A DNA stretch of 64,000 bases, taken from Ornithodoros turicata. Its lineage: Eukaryota; Arthropoda; Arachnida; Ixodida; Argasidae. Of the stretch, positions 32,689 to 43,900 are shown in pieces; position 1 is the stretch's first letter, and every line of letters begins with the position of its first letter. Both the position numbers and the translations under genes were made by a program. The notes below the pieces were generated by a model, which ran no database searches, was not told the DNA's origin, and saw only the letters and a program-made list of their open reading frames with translations. The stretch covers positions 2,113,001 to 2,177,000 of the forward strand of contig NC_088201.1 of the NCBI RefSeq assembly GCF_037126465.1. Direction: 5' to 3'.

Positions 32689-33968
32689 TTACTGTGGTTG
32701 TTTGCCACTAACACTTGGTAGAATTCGTCGGCGACTCATGTAAGACTGACGGCACAACAGCGTACAACCAATAGCATAGCGCGGTGATGTGGTCACGTGG
32801 GAGCAACACGGCGTTTTGATGAAAACGGTCGGTGTGTGCGTTAAAAGGCTGCTCCCAGTTGAGTTTTGTTTCTACTTCTGTTGTTGGCCTCCGATCAAAC
32901 GAGATCTCCATTAGGTTCTTCCAAAGGTTGTACATTCACAGCCAGGTACTGAGTAGTGCACGAAAAGTACATGAAAAAAAATCTTTAAGACGCCTGATTA
33001 GATCGCTTCCTGGCAGTTTCAATTTCCTCGTGTCATGCGCCGATAAACATAAAGACTGTGTGTTTTTGAAATTCCTTCACCCTACTGACAGCGTCATCTT
33101 CTTGAATTGCCCACCTTATCATCGACGAATATGTGTGTCATCTTGTACCTGTCAGTGACCATCATATCTTTAGAAAGCTGCCGGAATGTAGAAATAATAT
33201 TTGCTGTATTTGCCACTTTGTAAATGGCGGCTACATAATTTATGAAGACAAAAGTTTCTAAATTCTGTAGAAATTGTATACAAATCTCTAGGCAGGGTAT
33301 AGGTTAGAACGCTGTGGGAATGCTATACGGCCTTCATACACTCCCAGTCCATGTTCAACAGAGATGTGGGGACTGCTTTCTATGGAAACTGTGTGCAGGA
33401 AAATAGACACAGGTCCCAAAGAAAATGTATAGAATCACCTTTCATTTTCGATACAGCTTTGATCGAGCTCCTCTAGAGAAGTTACCCAGACAATACACAA
33501 TATAGCACTGCGTATACACTGACGGAGTATTGGAGGAGATGAGCCATGTTATATCCTGTGCCGATATCCTGTGCTATACTGCATATACACTGTTAGAAAA
33601 AAAAAAAAAGAAAATTATATCTCTTTGGGTATACATGGCTTGTCTCAGGGACATATATTTTAAGACCTTCCTCAAGGCATAAACCTGACTTGTGTTATTG
33701 GTGTTCCATCTAACGGAAAAGAGGAATAGTTTTCAGCACTAGCAGTGTCAAGTTTCGGCACTCAAGTTCGCAACAAACTAAAACATATCTACTTTTACAA
33801 GAGTAACGGAAGTATATTGACAAGGTATAGGCGTAAACCGGAGTGGCAAGCTCGTGCAGGTTAACACTGCGGCCTCGCAATATGTTATATAATGATAAAC
33901 TAGTGAAGCCGCCTTCGCATGGGATGCGACTTTACAGGTGAGGACGCGTAGATTTAGTTAGTTCAGGA
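32689..33968. other. Unassigned sequence
   Basis: The open frame at 32832-33158 has no recognised motif. A poly-A run lies at 33597-33611. No exon or repeat boundary could be supported. Confidence 0.4.
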
Positions 33969-34249
33969 ACAAATAACACGTATCATAAATCACTCCCCTA
34001 TTGATTAAAACACTGCCGTATTAATGACTGTTTTTATTACTTAAATTACTGTAACTGAAATGGTACCATCTGCACCACAAATTAACGTAGTGCCGCATAG
34101 TTGCATGTTATACCAACTACGCGGCACTACGTTAATTTGTGGTGGGTGATGGTACCATTTCAGTTAGAGTAATTTAAGTAATAAAAACAGTCATTAATAC
34201 GGTAGTGTTTTAATCAATAGGGGAGTGATTTATGATACGTGTTATTTGT
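33969..34249. repeat. 281-bp near-perfect palindrome
   Basis: The arm 33969-34095 (starting ACAAATAACACGTATCATAA) is mirrored by 34121-34249 with a few substitutions and small indels. The 25-base centre contains GCATGTTATACCAAC. It is immediately followed by a second palindrome (34249-34280). Confidence 0.93.
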
Positions 34250-34280
34250 CCCATGTTATACCAATTGGTATAACATGGGA
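34249..34280. repeat. Perfect 32-bp palindrome
   Basis: The half-site TCCCATGTTATACCAA is followed by its exact inverse. Thirteen bases, CATGTTATACCAA, are the same as in the loop of the neighbouring larger palindrome (34104-34116). Confidence 0.95.
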
Positions 34281-35350
34281 CTTGTCCCTTATGTTGGCGC
34301 CGCGGCGTCCTTGGTGTCCGAGTGGGTGGCTCCTCCAGGCTCGCGTATTGACTTGATCCAGGGCCCACCGGGACTTCTTCGATGTCATCAAAGACGACAT
34401 TCTTGCGCTGGTCGAGAATGTCCCGGAGGACGGCGGCGATACCAGCCAGCTCCTGTTGGGAATTGGCCATGCCCTCCTCCACGGAGTCGAGGACATGGCT
34501 GGGAAGAAGGATGAACCCCAGAGATGTATTCACGTCTACCGGGGACGAGTCTTGGGGCTCCCACAGTGGGAGATGAGGAGGTTAAGGGCAAAACAAGAGG
34601 AAATCAGCCCATGAGGGAGCAAGGCACAGCGAAGAGCAGACCCCCTCGCGTGACGCTAACTATGACCTCCCTGACGCAACAAGCAAAGAGTTTATAGGAT
34701 GGAACAGGCTTGAGTTGTGAGCGAGCTGGGGTTGAGCCCAGTGTGCCCTGTTGAGCAAAGATACCTTGTGCAAGGCAGGGGTTTGTGTGGCCTAGTCCAC
34801 AGTGGAGCTGCCTCGAGCCCTAAAGCGGGGGTAGGCACGATCCCGTAGGCGGTCCAGGTACTAGCCCGTAAGCGGTCCAGATTCGTGCCCTAAGACGGGC
34901 TAGATTCGTGCCCTAAGCGGTTAGTTTAGAGCCCAATGCGGGCTAGTTTCGAGCTCTAAGCGAGCTCTTTCGAGCTTGCCCCTTTTGGAGAAAGAGAGAA
35001 GCCTCGGTAACAAGATAAGGCAAGTTGGGTGCAGGAGGTTCGAGCCCACGTGCAGTAACCGAAAGCTGCACGCGTAAAGGTCTAAATACTGATCTCCTGA
35101 CCAAAACGGGGAAGATCGGCTTAACGGAAAAGGGGGGAAAAAGTGGAAAGAAGAACTTACCGAAACGAGAGAAGGAAGTAGCGAAGAAACGAAAATAGAA
35201 CAACGGACGATGAAGCGGCAATGAAGGCGACTATTCCGTACGGAGGCAAGATGGTGGCGGACGGATTCGGGAGGAGAGGGAGTATTGCTTTCTCTAATCT
35301 TCGAAAGCGGCTATTTCTAGCGGAATCCGAAAAGGAAATGCTATGTGACT
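34281..35350. other. Unassigned region with short direct repeats and an acidic minus-strand ORF
   Basis: The minus-strand frame 34533-34210 has a hydrophilic stretch (LAGIAAVLRDILDQRKNVVF, then FDDIEEVP). I cannot assign it; a retroelement gag piece is possible. From about 34815 to 34980, imperfect repeats of GTGCCCTAAGCGGG / GCTAGATTCGTGCCCTAAG occur at 20-30 bp spacing. Near 35035 a GAGGTTCGAGCCCACG sequence resembles a B box in isolation. Confidence 0.4.
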
Positions 35351-36190
35351 TATGATAGTAAGTGCTGGAGGAGACTCAAATGTAATGGTTAAGCTAGTGG
35401 GGTTCCCAGATGGTCCTTCTTTAGAAGGCGCTCTTGTTGAACGAGTGTGTTTCCTTTGAAAAATGAGTACAGGTTACAGGTTAACCGTGAAGCAGCAGAC
35501 AGACAGGTTATGTTGACGTAGGCGTAATTTAACAGCTTGTTGCTCGTAAACCCAGCACAACAATTTATACGTGTGACAGATGGCACTAAATATTTTTAAT
35601 TTGCTGGTAAAATTGCGGTAAAATGGTTCGGGGCGACGTCTGGTGGGAAATAATCTCCAGTTTGTCGAGCAAGAGTGATCTGTGTTCCCCACTGGCTTGT
35701 TGTTGCATGAGCAATTACGTAGCCGACTTGTTCTGTTTTAAACACAGTGTTGTGCGCATGCAAGTAGTTTAGTCGCGGTACTTAAGGAGCAATGTGCAGT
35801 TGGCGGCCACTTCGACACAGTGCTGCCCGTAATTTTCAATTTTAATTTTCTAAAGGAACTATGATCGCACTTGGGACGAAAATTGTGGCGTAAGAGAACT
35901 GAGGGCTATCGAATAGAAGATTTCCGCACTCTGCTTTACAGTACCTTTCAGTGTAATTCGGGTGGCATTTACTCGATGTTCTTTAAAAGATAACTGTCAA
36001 GTCACTAAATTACTTCAACTTGGTGACTGTAGCTATAACTAGTTTCATTTAAAAAACAGTAGCAGTGAAAATGAGTTTCCATTTTCGGAAGCTGTATCTA
36101 TTTTTATCGAGCGTTTCCATTGCGGTATCAACTCAACACCTGTTTCTGGAAAACGGTAAATTGAATTCGGTAACCGAGGTTATGCCGGCA
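35351..36190. other. Unassigned sequence
   Basis: GTAACT-type motifs near 35985-36055 resemble the GTTAC-rich repeats at 3671-4223. No coding sequence is supported. Confidence 0.35.
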
Positions 36191-36209
36191 CTCCGGGTTC
36201 TCCATTCCC

Positions 36210-36490
36210 AGGCAGCACACGACATCGGGCCGATATCGGCAGCAAGTTGGGCACGTCGGCCCAACATATCCCCGACGCTGCCAACTTGCGACCGGCATCA
36301 CGCTGAAGTTGGCAATGTCGGCTCGGTGTTGCCGAGACAAGCGACATGTAGCCGACAATGCCAACTTGCGACAGATATCACGCTGAAGTTCGCAATGTCG
36401 GCTTGATTTTGACCGAAACAAGCGACAGGTAGCCGACAATGCCAACGACAATGCCAACTTGATGAGGCGACAATGCCAATTTCATGACGG
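36210..36490. repeat. Short tandem repeat of about 84 bp (two to three degenerate copies)
   Basis: GCCAACTTGCGACCGGCATC..ACGCTGAAGTTGGCAATGTCGGC..ACAAGCGACATGTAGCC is followed by a second copy starting GCCAACTTGCGACAGATATC and a truncated third. Open frames here are by-products of the repetition. Confidence 0.8.
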
Positions 36491-36745
36491 CTGAATGTAT
36501 ACATTCAGCCCTCATCAATTTCTTCTGGAGTGGTAATAAAGCACATTAGGTCGCACGCGAATATCTCCATTGTTCAACGGCATTCCGAGCCGGCAAACTA
36601 GAAACTCGTTCAACGTCACTGATGACGCGTTTACGAGAGTGACGTAGGAAAAAATTCCTCAATGGTCTGGTATAATTTCAATTTTTTTTTTCACTATTTC
36701 CATTTTCATTTATTTTTGCATTTTTATTTTGATAATCGTTTCATT

Positions 36746-37018
36746 ACCGGCCTCGGTGGCTCAGTCGGTAGCGTGTTCGCTTTCTGATCCCGAGATCGCG
36801 GGTTCGAACCCGGCCGAGGACGCCAGCAACTTGGTGGCAGGGTACAAGTTGCTTAGACACGCCGTCTTCCGCGAGGGACGTTAAATACGGGGTGCCGTGT
36901 GATGAGCTTTCATCGCACGTTAAAGAACCCTCAGGTGGGCAAAAACAATCCGCAGACCGACCGCTGTGGCGTCGCTCATGATCTCAGTTGTCTCGCGACG
37001 TAAACACCCAATTATTAT
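36746..37018 (+). mobile_element. Full-length tRNA-derived SINE with 13-bp TSD
   Basis: The head 36751-36819 has A box TGGCTCAGTCGG and B box GGTTCGAACCC, with 7-bp acceptor-like pairing (CCTCGGT/GCCGAGG). The body runs through GACGCCAGCAACTTGGTGGC and ends CGTCGCTCATGATCTCAGTT..AATTATTAT. TAATCGTTTCATT flanks it at 36733-36745 and 37019-37031, showing target-primed insertion. The 3' end resembles that of the SINE at 55521-55780. Confidence 0.95.
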
Positions 37019-37031
37019 TAATCGTTTCATT

Positions 37032-37951
37032 TTTATTTCCATAATCAAGCACCCATCCGGCCAACCCCTTTAACTAGATATCAAATGATATGGCTCCTGT
37101 CGATGACGATAAATGTAACTCGCATCCGGTTCTTATTTACAGCGCTCCCCTTTTCGGTGTAGGGGCTTCCGGTGTCCAATTTGTCCACTTTGTATCAGTG
37201 TTGACGAGTGCGCGGATATGAACAAGATGCAATCAAGAATTTCCCTCAGTCCGCCGAGTCTCAGCGATGATCACTTGAAGAAGCAGCTACTGCTTAATTC
37301 TAACAGGTATGCGATGTTTGAGATTTAACAGTATACAAATGCTAACATCGAGTTTTTGAGGGCTCCACTTACCTGTATTGATTTCTTAAAAACGACAAAA
37401 AAGAAAAGGAAAAAAAAAAGAAAAACGACAAAGAAAACGGCAAAGGAGAAATGTTGCTTTAACTTGCAACTGTAGCTCATTTAAAAAAAAAAAAAAAGTA
37501 CTAACTACAGTTACACTTAAAATGTGGCCGTAACTCAGTTACAACTTACAGTTACAAGCTAACCGTAACTTAGTGACTGTTTTAAAGTAGCTTACCCACG
37601 ACCAGAGATGCAAAAGGAAATTTTGACCTGCCAAAAAGAGGAAACGTTTCTTAAATTGATCCCCAGTTATCGCTCTTGCAGATTTAGGCTGATTAGCGAA
37701 CATTAGGGGACGAATCATACTGTTATATAAATTAGAAATATAAAAAGTTTAGGTCAATGTAACTACTAGCGCAAGCCTCGTCTATGTGGAGCTAAACGCC
37801 TCAAGTTAAGGTGAGCTGTAAAATTCCCGTAATTTTGACTTACTGAAACGGAAGAACGGGGCTTTCTCAGATTTTCTTTCAAGGAAGAATTGAAAAAAAA
37901 AAAAGAAAAAAGAAAGAAAAGGAAAATAAATCATAATCAATTTTTCATTTA
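37032..37951. other. Unassigned sequence with A-rich runs
   Basis: A GTAACT/AGTTAC-rich patch lies at 37480-37590, and A-rich microsatellite runs occur near 37395-37445 and 37885-37930. No gene is supported. Confidence 0.4.
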
Positions 37952-38413
37952 CTGCCACACGGGCACGAAAAATGACATCAAGTGCTTAGTGAGTTACGTT
38001 GTGATGTCATTCGTGCGGTGCCACACGGACAGTTTTAATGGCGTTTTTCTGCTTACTGGGTTTGCCACCAACTAATTCGTTCGCCCATGAAATGTCTATT
38101 CTCGCTCCCATTGTTAGCGCTGAGTAACAATTCTAGTTTACGTAAAACCACTTTCTATTGCACAACACCGTCTGATTTTATAAATGTGGGCTTTCTCAAG
38201 CACCGTTTGACGAAACAAGTCCGAAATTGTGAGAAATTATCGACAACAACATTTGAACTGCAAGTGCCACCATATTGCTTGTTTTGCATACGGCACCGGT
38301 TGACAAATACGTTAACGGACTATGTCATTCAAATACTTTGGAACTGCTCCACATGAAGACCCGATATTATTACATTTCAGAATATTACGTGCATTTTCAA
38401 CATGCTTAACAAG

Positions 38414-38578
38414 AGGATAGAGAGGTATAGCAAGCGAGCTCGTGGTATAGATTCATAACTTAAAAACCTGAGACTGGGGGACAAAAACCTTGTCTGGACC
38501 TGTTCTGGAAAACCCTGTCCTGGACCTTGTCTGTGTTGTCGTTTTTTTGTCCCCCAATCTCGGGTTTTTAAGTTATGG
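38414..38578 (+). mobile_element. Snapback hairpin repeat with 12-bp direct flanks (family member 3 of 3)
   Basis: The arms CATAACTTAAAAACCTGAGA and the inverse TCTCGGGTTTTTAAGTTATG enclose about 55 bases. The lead GCAAGCGAGCTCGTGG matches the leads of the copies at 5548 and 16357. ATGCTTAACAAG occurs on both sides (38402-38413 and 38579-38590), consistent with a retrotransposition-type target duplication. Confidence 0.8.
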
Positions 38579-38652
38579 ATGCTTAACAAGGTTTAGTTTT
38601 TGAAAGTAGCATTGGGTCGCATCGACATCACGGCGTTTCCTTGCGCCAGTAA

Positions 38653-38680
38653 AGTCAAATCAAATCAAATCAAATCAAAT
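38653..38680. repeat. (TCAAA)n microsatellite
   Basis: At least four tandem TCAAA units. Confidence 0.9.
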
Positions 38681-38784
38681 GAAATCACGGCGTTTAATGC
38701 CAGTACAAAATGACACGTGGCACGAGCTTCACGCGAGAGTCGAATGCCATTAGACGATAATGTCATTTTTCCTGCCCGTGTGAC

Positions 38785-39398
38785 TTCAGCACATAAAAAA
38801 GAGTGTCTAAAAATGCGAAATACAGGGGGCAACTATGGCGTTGGGATTCAAGATATCCCGAAATGCCAGCTATTTTTGACGTCCTGAAATTCCGGAATTT
38901 TTTCGGCAAAAACCACTCAAAACCAATCTATAGTGTTTAAATGTAACCGAAAATAAATTTTCGCGTAAACCGAGCAGAAACTGCCCAGTAACTTATCCAT
39001 ACAAAGCTCCAAAGAGGCCCGTTGCGCGGCGTCACGGTCTTTTGGGGAGGAATCATTCTGACCCCTCTTTTGAGCAGTTTTCTTATCCCTTGAATACGAT
39101 CCCTGCCTGGCTAATTACAATGGGCAACAAATAAACCAAGGTGGGATTACGTCATGCAGGGAGAGCGGGCCGTCATTGCTCATTTTATTTTATTTCGACG
39201 TACATATTAGTCTCCCATAGGAGACTCAGGCAGGGGTGGCCAAACACAAGGAATATACACCGGGACACATGTTGCACACCATTGCACATACTACTATCAA
39301 CACTCATGACTGCTTTTTGTAAATTGCACTCCTTTCACGCACATATGACTGGAAAGACGACCCACCACTCTCCACCCAATGTGTTGTTACTGCGTTGG
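38785..39398. other. Unassigned sequence
   Basis: The open frame 39141-39533 has no recognised domain. No repeat boundaries were found. Confidence 0.35.
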
Positions 39399-39465
39399 AG
39401 CCTAGTAGATCATTCGGTCCGTCACCCAATCCCAAGGTTGCAGATTCGAACCCAGCTACTTGCTT
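39399..39465 (+). mobile_element. Possible SINE head relic
   Basis: GATTCGAACCC preceded at tRNA-like spacing by TAGATCATTCGG (a degenerate A box), then GCTACTTGCTTGGACA. It resembles the heads of the other SINEs but is short and mutated. Confidence 0.35.
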
Positions 39466-39721
39466 GGACAGTGTGCTTAAATTTCGGCGCAAATGCTTTT
39501 TCTGAGTTCCCCTGCCATGGTCCGACCGTATAATGGGACTCTATTTCCGGGACTTTCGTTCGTGGAGGAGTAATTTTCAATCTCGGGGGGGGGGGGGATT
39601 CGGGAAATGGCTTTCCGTTTCGTCACTACGGGTTATAAAAATGATACACAAAAATGCTTTTTCGTTTCCAAGACGTCTGATTTCTTTTATTTTCTTTTTA
39701 TTTTTAACGCCTCTAAAGTAG

Positions 39722-39796
39722 GAGGACTCTGTTGCTTGGAGTGTGACGAGCGGATTCACCTGAGCAAGGCGAAATATCATCTGGTGGATGACAGTG
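39722..39796 (+). CDS. Orphan candidate exon with Cys/His-rich motif
   Basis: A strong polypyrimidine tract (TTATTTTCTTTTTATTTTTAAC) and the acceptor AAAGTAG are followed by 75 nt and a consensus donor AGTG|GTGAGT. Only one of the three frames is open. It encodes LCCLECDERIHLSKAKYHLV, whose C-x2-C and H-x6-H spacing recalls a B-box-like zinc-binding module. I cannot assign the protein. It would start in phase 2 and end in phase 1. No partner exon was found in the window, so it could belong to a gene with very large introns or be a chance structure. Confidence 0.45.
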
Positions 39797-39799
39797 GTG

Positions 39800-40860
39800 A
39801 GTGTACCTCGCATGATTGGTACCTTACCAAGTACCAGATTGTAAAAATACGAAATATTCGTCACGTTTGTAATTCTCAACGTTTCACTGATTGGGGGTGA
39901 CAAGAAGAGCTGCATTTATAAAGCGAGTTCTAGCGAGGATTTTTTGAAACATGGTCAGTTCATGCGTATCAATGAAATAAGTTGCATTTTCATGCGTACA
40001 GGCAGTGCCTATCGCAGCGCATTGTTAAAAAGATGATAATTCTGTTTGGAACTACATGTGTAGAATAACATGATGAACGTACGAGTGACTTTGCTAACCG
40101 GGTTCTTTGACTCGCGTTAGAGATCCGTCACCTTTACAGTCCGGCTGGCACATATGCAAGTTGGTATTTCAAGTTGCTCCTCCCTCTAGTCCAATGCTTC
40201 AAAAGAAAGGCATCCTGTTGCAGCAGTAATGAAATCCTTTGCCACTCCAGGGACTGTTTCATGCACTGTTTAGCACCGAATGTCAGAAGCGTCGACAAAG
40301 CCGCTCGCTAAGCTGCGAGACTCCTGCCCACAGGCTTCAGCCGCACACTTTGTGCCCTAATTTCGGGTGGACCTCTTTTGGGCGGCCTTGTGAACATTTT
40401 GGCCACAGTGAATTGGTTTAACCCATCAAGAAAGAACTCTATCGTTTCCAGTCATCTGAGGGCATTCTTACCTCGATACCCTTCATTCCTCCCGTTTTTA
40501 TCCCCATTGTTGTCTCAAGACGTAAAAGTTTGCACTATCTTGTGACATGGTCAGGAATGTCAGGATATAGTGAGTGTAAAGTTGAAGAGAGGCTCCCTCC
40601 CAATATGCGGGCACCGGTCGATGAGTGGGTAATTAAGGAGCGGCCTCTGGTGGCGGAAAACGACGCGGCTTATCTGCTTTGCGCAGCCGGCTTCTGAAAG
40701 AAAGCAACCAGCGTACACTTGTCGGCGCCGCGTGGGAGACGTCGACATGTGGAGAGAGGGCAGTAAAGAGGAGGGGAGGGAGCACGTTGTATGTATGTAT
40801 GTGTTTGAGAAGAAATGTATGAGATAATGTAAAAAGAGTGAGTGAGTGCGTAGGTTGTTG
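39800..40860. other. Unassigned sequence before the satellite
   Basis: No supported exon or repeat. A (GTAT)n stretch lies near 40788-40800. Confidence 0.4.
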
Positions 40861-40870
40861 AAAAGCAGAT

Positions 40871-40905
40871 GCTAGTGTAGCGTAATTGGTTAGTGCACTC
40901 GACTT
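40871..40905 (+). other. tRNA-like 5' half with perfect A box abutting the satellite
   Basis: GCTAGTGTAGCGTAATTGGT..TAGTGCACTCGAC has the layout of an acceptor 5' strand, D arm and start of an anticodon stem. TAGCGTAATTGG (40878-40889) matches the Pol III A-box consensus TRGYNNARNNGG at every position. The sequence runs straight into the first satellite unit. No B box follows. Confidence 0.55.
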
Positions 40906-43900
40906 TTAAAGAAAAAATACAACCCTTTCGCCATTATGAAATCGTTGTCACCGAGATCACTCTTATGGAGCGTATCGTTTACGCTTCCTTTCGGAAGTCT
41001 AAATGTTACACTGCCGTGATCCAGGGGTGTGACATAACTCTTTAATGCCTCTGTGGGGTTACTTATAAAGAAAAATAGACTGATACAACCCCTTTGCCAG
41101 TGTGAAATCATTGTGACCGAGGTCACTCTTATGGAGCGTATCGTTTACCCTTCTTTTCGGAAGTCTAAATGTTACACTGCCGTCGTCCAGGGGTGTGATA
41201 TAACTCTTTAATGCCTCTGTGGGGTTACTTATAAAGAAAAATAGACTAATACAACCCCTTTGCCAGTCTGAAATCATTGTGACCGAGGTCACTCTTATGG
41301 AGCGTATCGTTTACGCTTCCTTTCGGAAGTCTAAATGTTACACTACCGTCGTCCAGGGGTGTGACATAACTCTTTAATGCCTCTGTGGGGTTACTTATAA
41401 AGAAAAATAGACTAATACAACCCCTTTGCCAGTGTGAAATCATTGTGACCGAGGTCACTCTTATGGAGCGCATCGTTTACTCTTCTTTTCGGAAGTCTAA
41501 ATGTTACACTGCCGTCGTCCAGGGGTGTGACATAACTCTTTAATGCCTCTGTGGGGATACTTATAAAGAAAAATAGACTAATACAACCCTTTTGCCAGTG
41601 TGAAATCATTGTGACCGAGATCACTCTTATGGAGCGTATCGTTTACGCTTCCTTTCGGAAGTCTAAATGTTACACTGCCGTCATCCAGGGGTGTGACATA
41701 ACTCTTTAATGCCTCTGTGGGGTTACTTATTAAGAAAAATAGACTAATACAACCCCTTTGCCAGTGTGAAATCATTGTGACCGAGGTCACTCTTATGGAG
41801 CGTATCGTTTACTCTTCTTTTCGGAAGTCTAAATGTTACACTGCCGTCGTCCAGGGGTGTGACATAACTCTTTAATGCCTCTGTGGGGATACTTGTAAAA
41901 AAAAGACTAATACAACCCTTTTGCCAGTGTGAAATCATTGTGACCGAGATCACTCTTAGCGTATCGTTTACTCTTCCTTTCGGAAGTCTAAATGTTACAC
42001 TGCCGTCATCCAGGGGTGTGACATAACTCTTTAATGCCTCTGTGGGGTTACTTATAAAGAAAAATAGACTAATACAACCCCTTTGCCAGTGTGAAATCAT
42101 TGTGACCGAGATCACTCTTATGGAGCGTATCGTTTACTCTTCTTTTCGGAAGTCTAAATGCTACACTGTCGTCATCCAGGGGTGTGACATAACTCTTTAA
42201 TGCCTCTGTGGGGTTACTTATAAAGAAAAATAGACTAATACAACCCCTTTGCCAGTGTGAAATCATTGTGACCGAGATCACTCTTATGGAGCGTATCGTT
42301 TACTCTTCCTTTCGGAAGTCTAAATGTTACACTGCCGTCGTCCAGGGGTGTGACATAACTCTTTAATGCCTCTGTGGGGATACTTATCAAGAAAAATAGA
42401 CTAATACAACCCTTTTGCCAGTGTGAAATCATTGTGACCGAGATCACTCTTATGGAGCGTATCGTTTACTCTTCTTTTCGGAAGTCTAAATGTTACACTG
42501 CCGTCGTCCAGGGGTGTGACATAACTCTTTAATGCCTCTGTGGGGATACTTATAAAGAAAAATAGACTAATACAACCCTTTTGCCAGTGTGAAATCATTG
42601 TGACCGAGATCACTCTTATGGAGCGTATCGTTTACGCTTCCTTTCGGAAGTCTAAATGTTACACTGCCGTCATCCAGGGGTGTGACATAACTCCTTACTG
42701 CCTCTGTGGGGTTACTTATAAAGAAAAATAGGCTAATACAACCCCTTTGCCAGTGTGAAATCATAGTGACCGAGGTCACTCTTATGGAGCGTATCGTTTA
42801 CTCTTCCTTTCGGAAGTCTAAATGTTACACTGCCGTCGTCCAGGGGTGTGACATAACTCTTTAATGCCTCTGTGGGGTTACTTATAAAGAAAAATAGACT
42901 AATACAACCCCTTTGCCAGTGTGAAATCATTGTGATCGAGGTCACTCTTATGGAGCGTATCGTTTACTCTTCTTTTCGGAAGTCTAAATGTTACACTGCC
43001 GTCGTCCAGGGGTGTGACATAACTCTTTAATGCCTCTGTGGGGATACTTGTAAAAAAAAGACTAATACAACCCTTTTGCCAGTGTGAAATCATTGTGACC
43101 GAGATCACTCTTAGCGTATCGTTTACTCTTCCTTTCGGAAGTCTAAATGTTACACTGCCGTCATCCAGGGGTGTGACATAACTCTTTAATGCCTCTGTGG
43201 GGTTACTTATAAAGAAAAATAGACTAATACAACCCCTTTGCCAGTGTGAAATCATTGTGACCGAGACCACTCTTATGGAGCGTATCGTTTACTCTTCCTT
43301 TCGGAAGTCTAAATGTTACACTGCCGTCATCCAGGGGTGTGCCATAACTCTTTAATGCCTCTGTGGGGTTACTTATAAAGAAAAATAGACTAATACAACC
43401 CCTTTGCCAGTGTGAAATCATTGTGACCGAGATCACTCTTAGCGTATCGTTTACTCTTCCTTTCGGAAGTCTAAATGTTACACTGCCGTCATCCAGGGGT
43501 GTGACATAACTCTTTAATGCCTCTGTGGGGTTACTTATAAAGAAAAATAGACTAATACAACCCTTTTGCCAGTGTGAAATCATTGTGACCGAGATCACTC
43601 TTATGGAGCGTATCGTTTACGCTTCCTTTCGGAAGTCTAAATGTTACACTGCCGTCATCCAGGGGTGTGACATAACTCCTTACTGCCTCTGTGGGGTTAC
43701 TTATAAAGAAAAATAGGCTAATACAACCCCTTTGCCAGTGTGAAATCATAGTGACCGAGGTCACTCTTATGGAGCGTATCGTTTACTCTTCCTTTCGGAA
43801 GTCTAAATGTTACACTGCCGTCGTCCAGGGGTGTGACATAACTCTTTAATGCCTCTGTGGGGTTACTTATAAAGAAAAATAGACTAATACAACCCCTTTG

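Larger units (their letters stand above)
37952..38784. mobile_element. Candidate TIR element with CTGCCACACGGGCA ends
   Basis: CTGCCACACGGGCACGAAAA at the left is inverted near the right end as TTTTTCCTGCCCGTGTGAC, each next to AATGACAT/TGTCATTTTT. A second inverted partner lies closer (38003-38032), so the left 80 bp can also fold alone. The interior includes the hairpin repeat at 38414-38578 and a (TCAAA)n run near 38653. Confidence 0.5.

Noticed and set aside
34210..34533. Minus-strand 107-residue ORF as a host protein
   Set aside because: It overlaps the palindrome, lacks a recognisable domain and has no splice support. It was kept only as an unassigned region.
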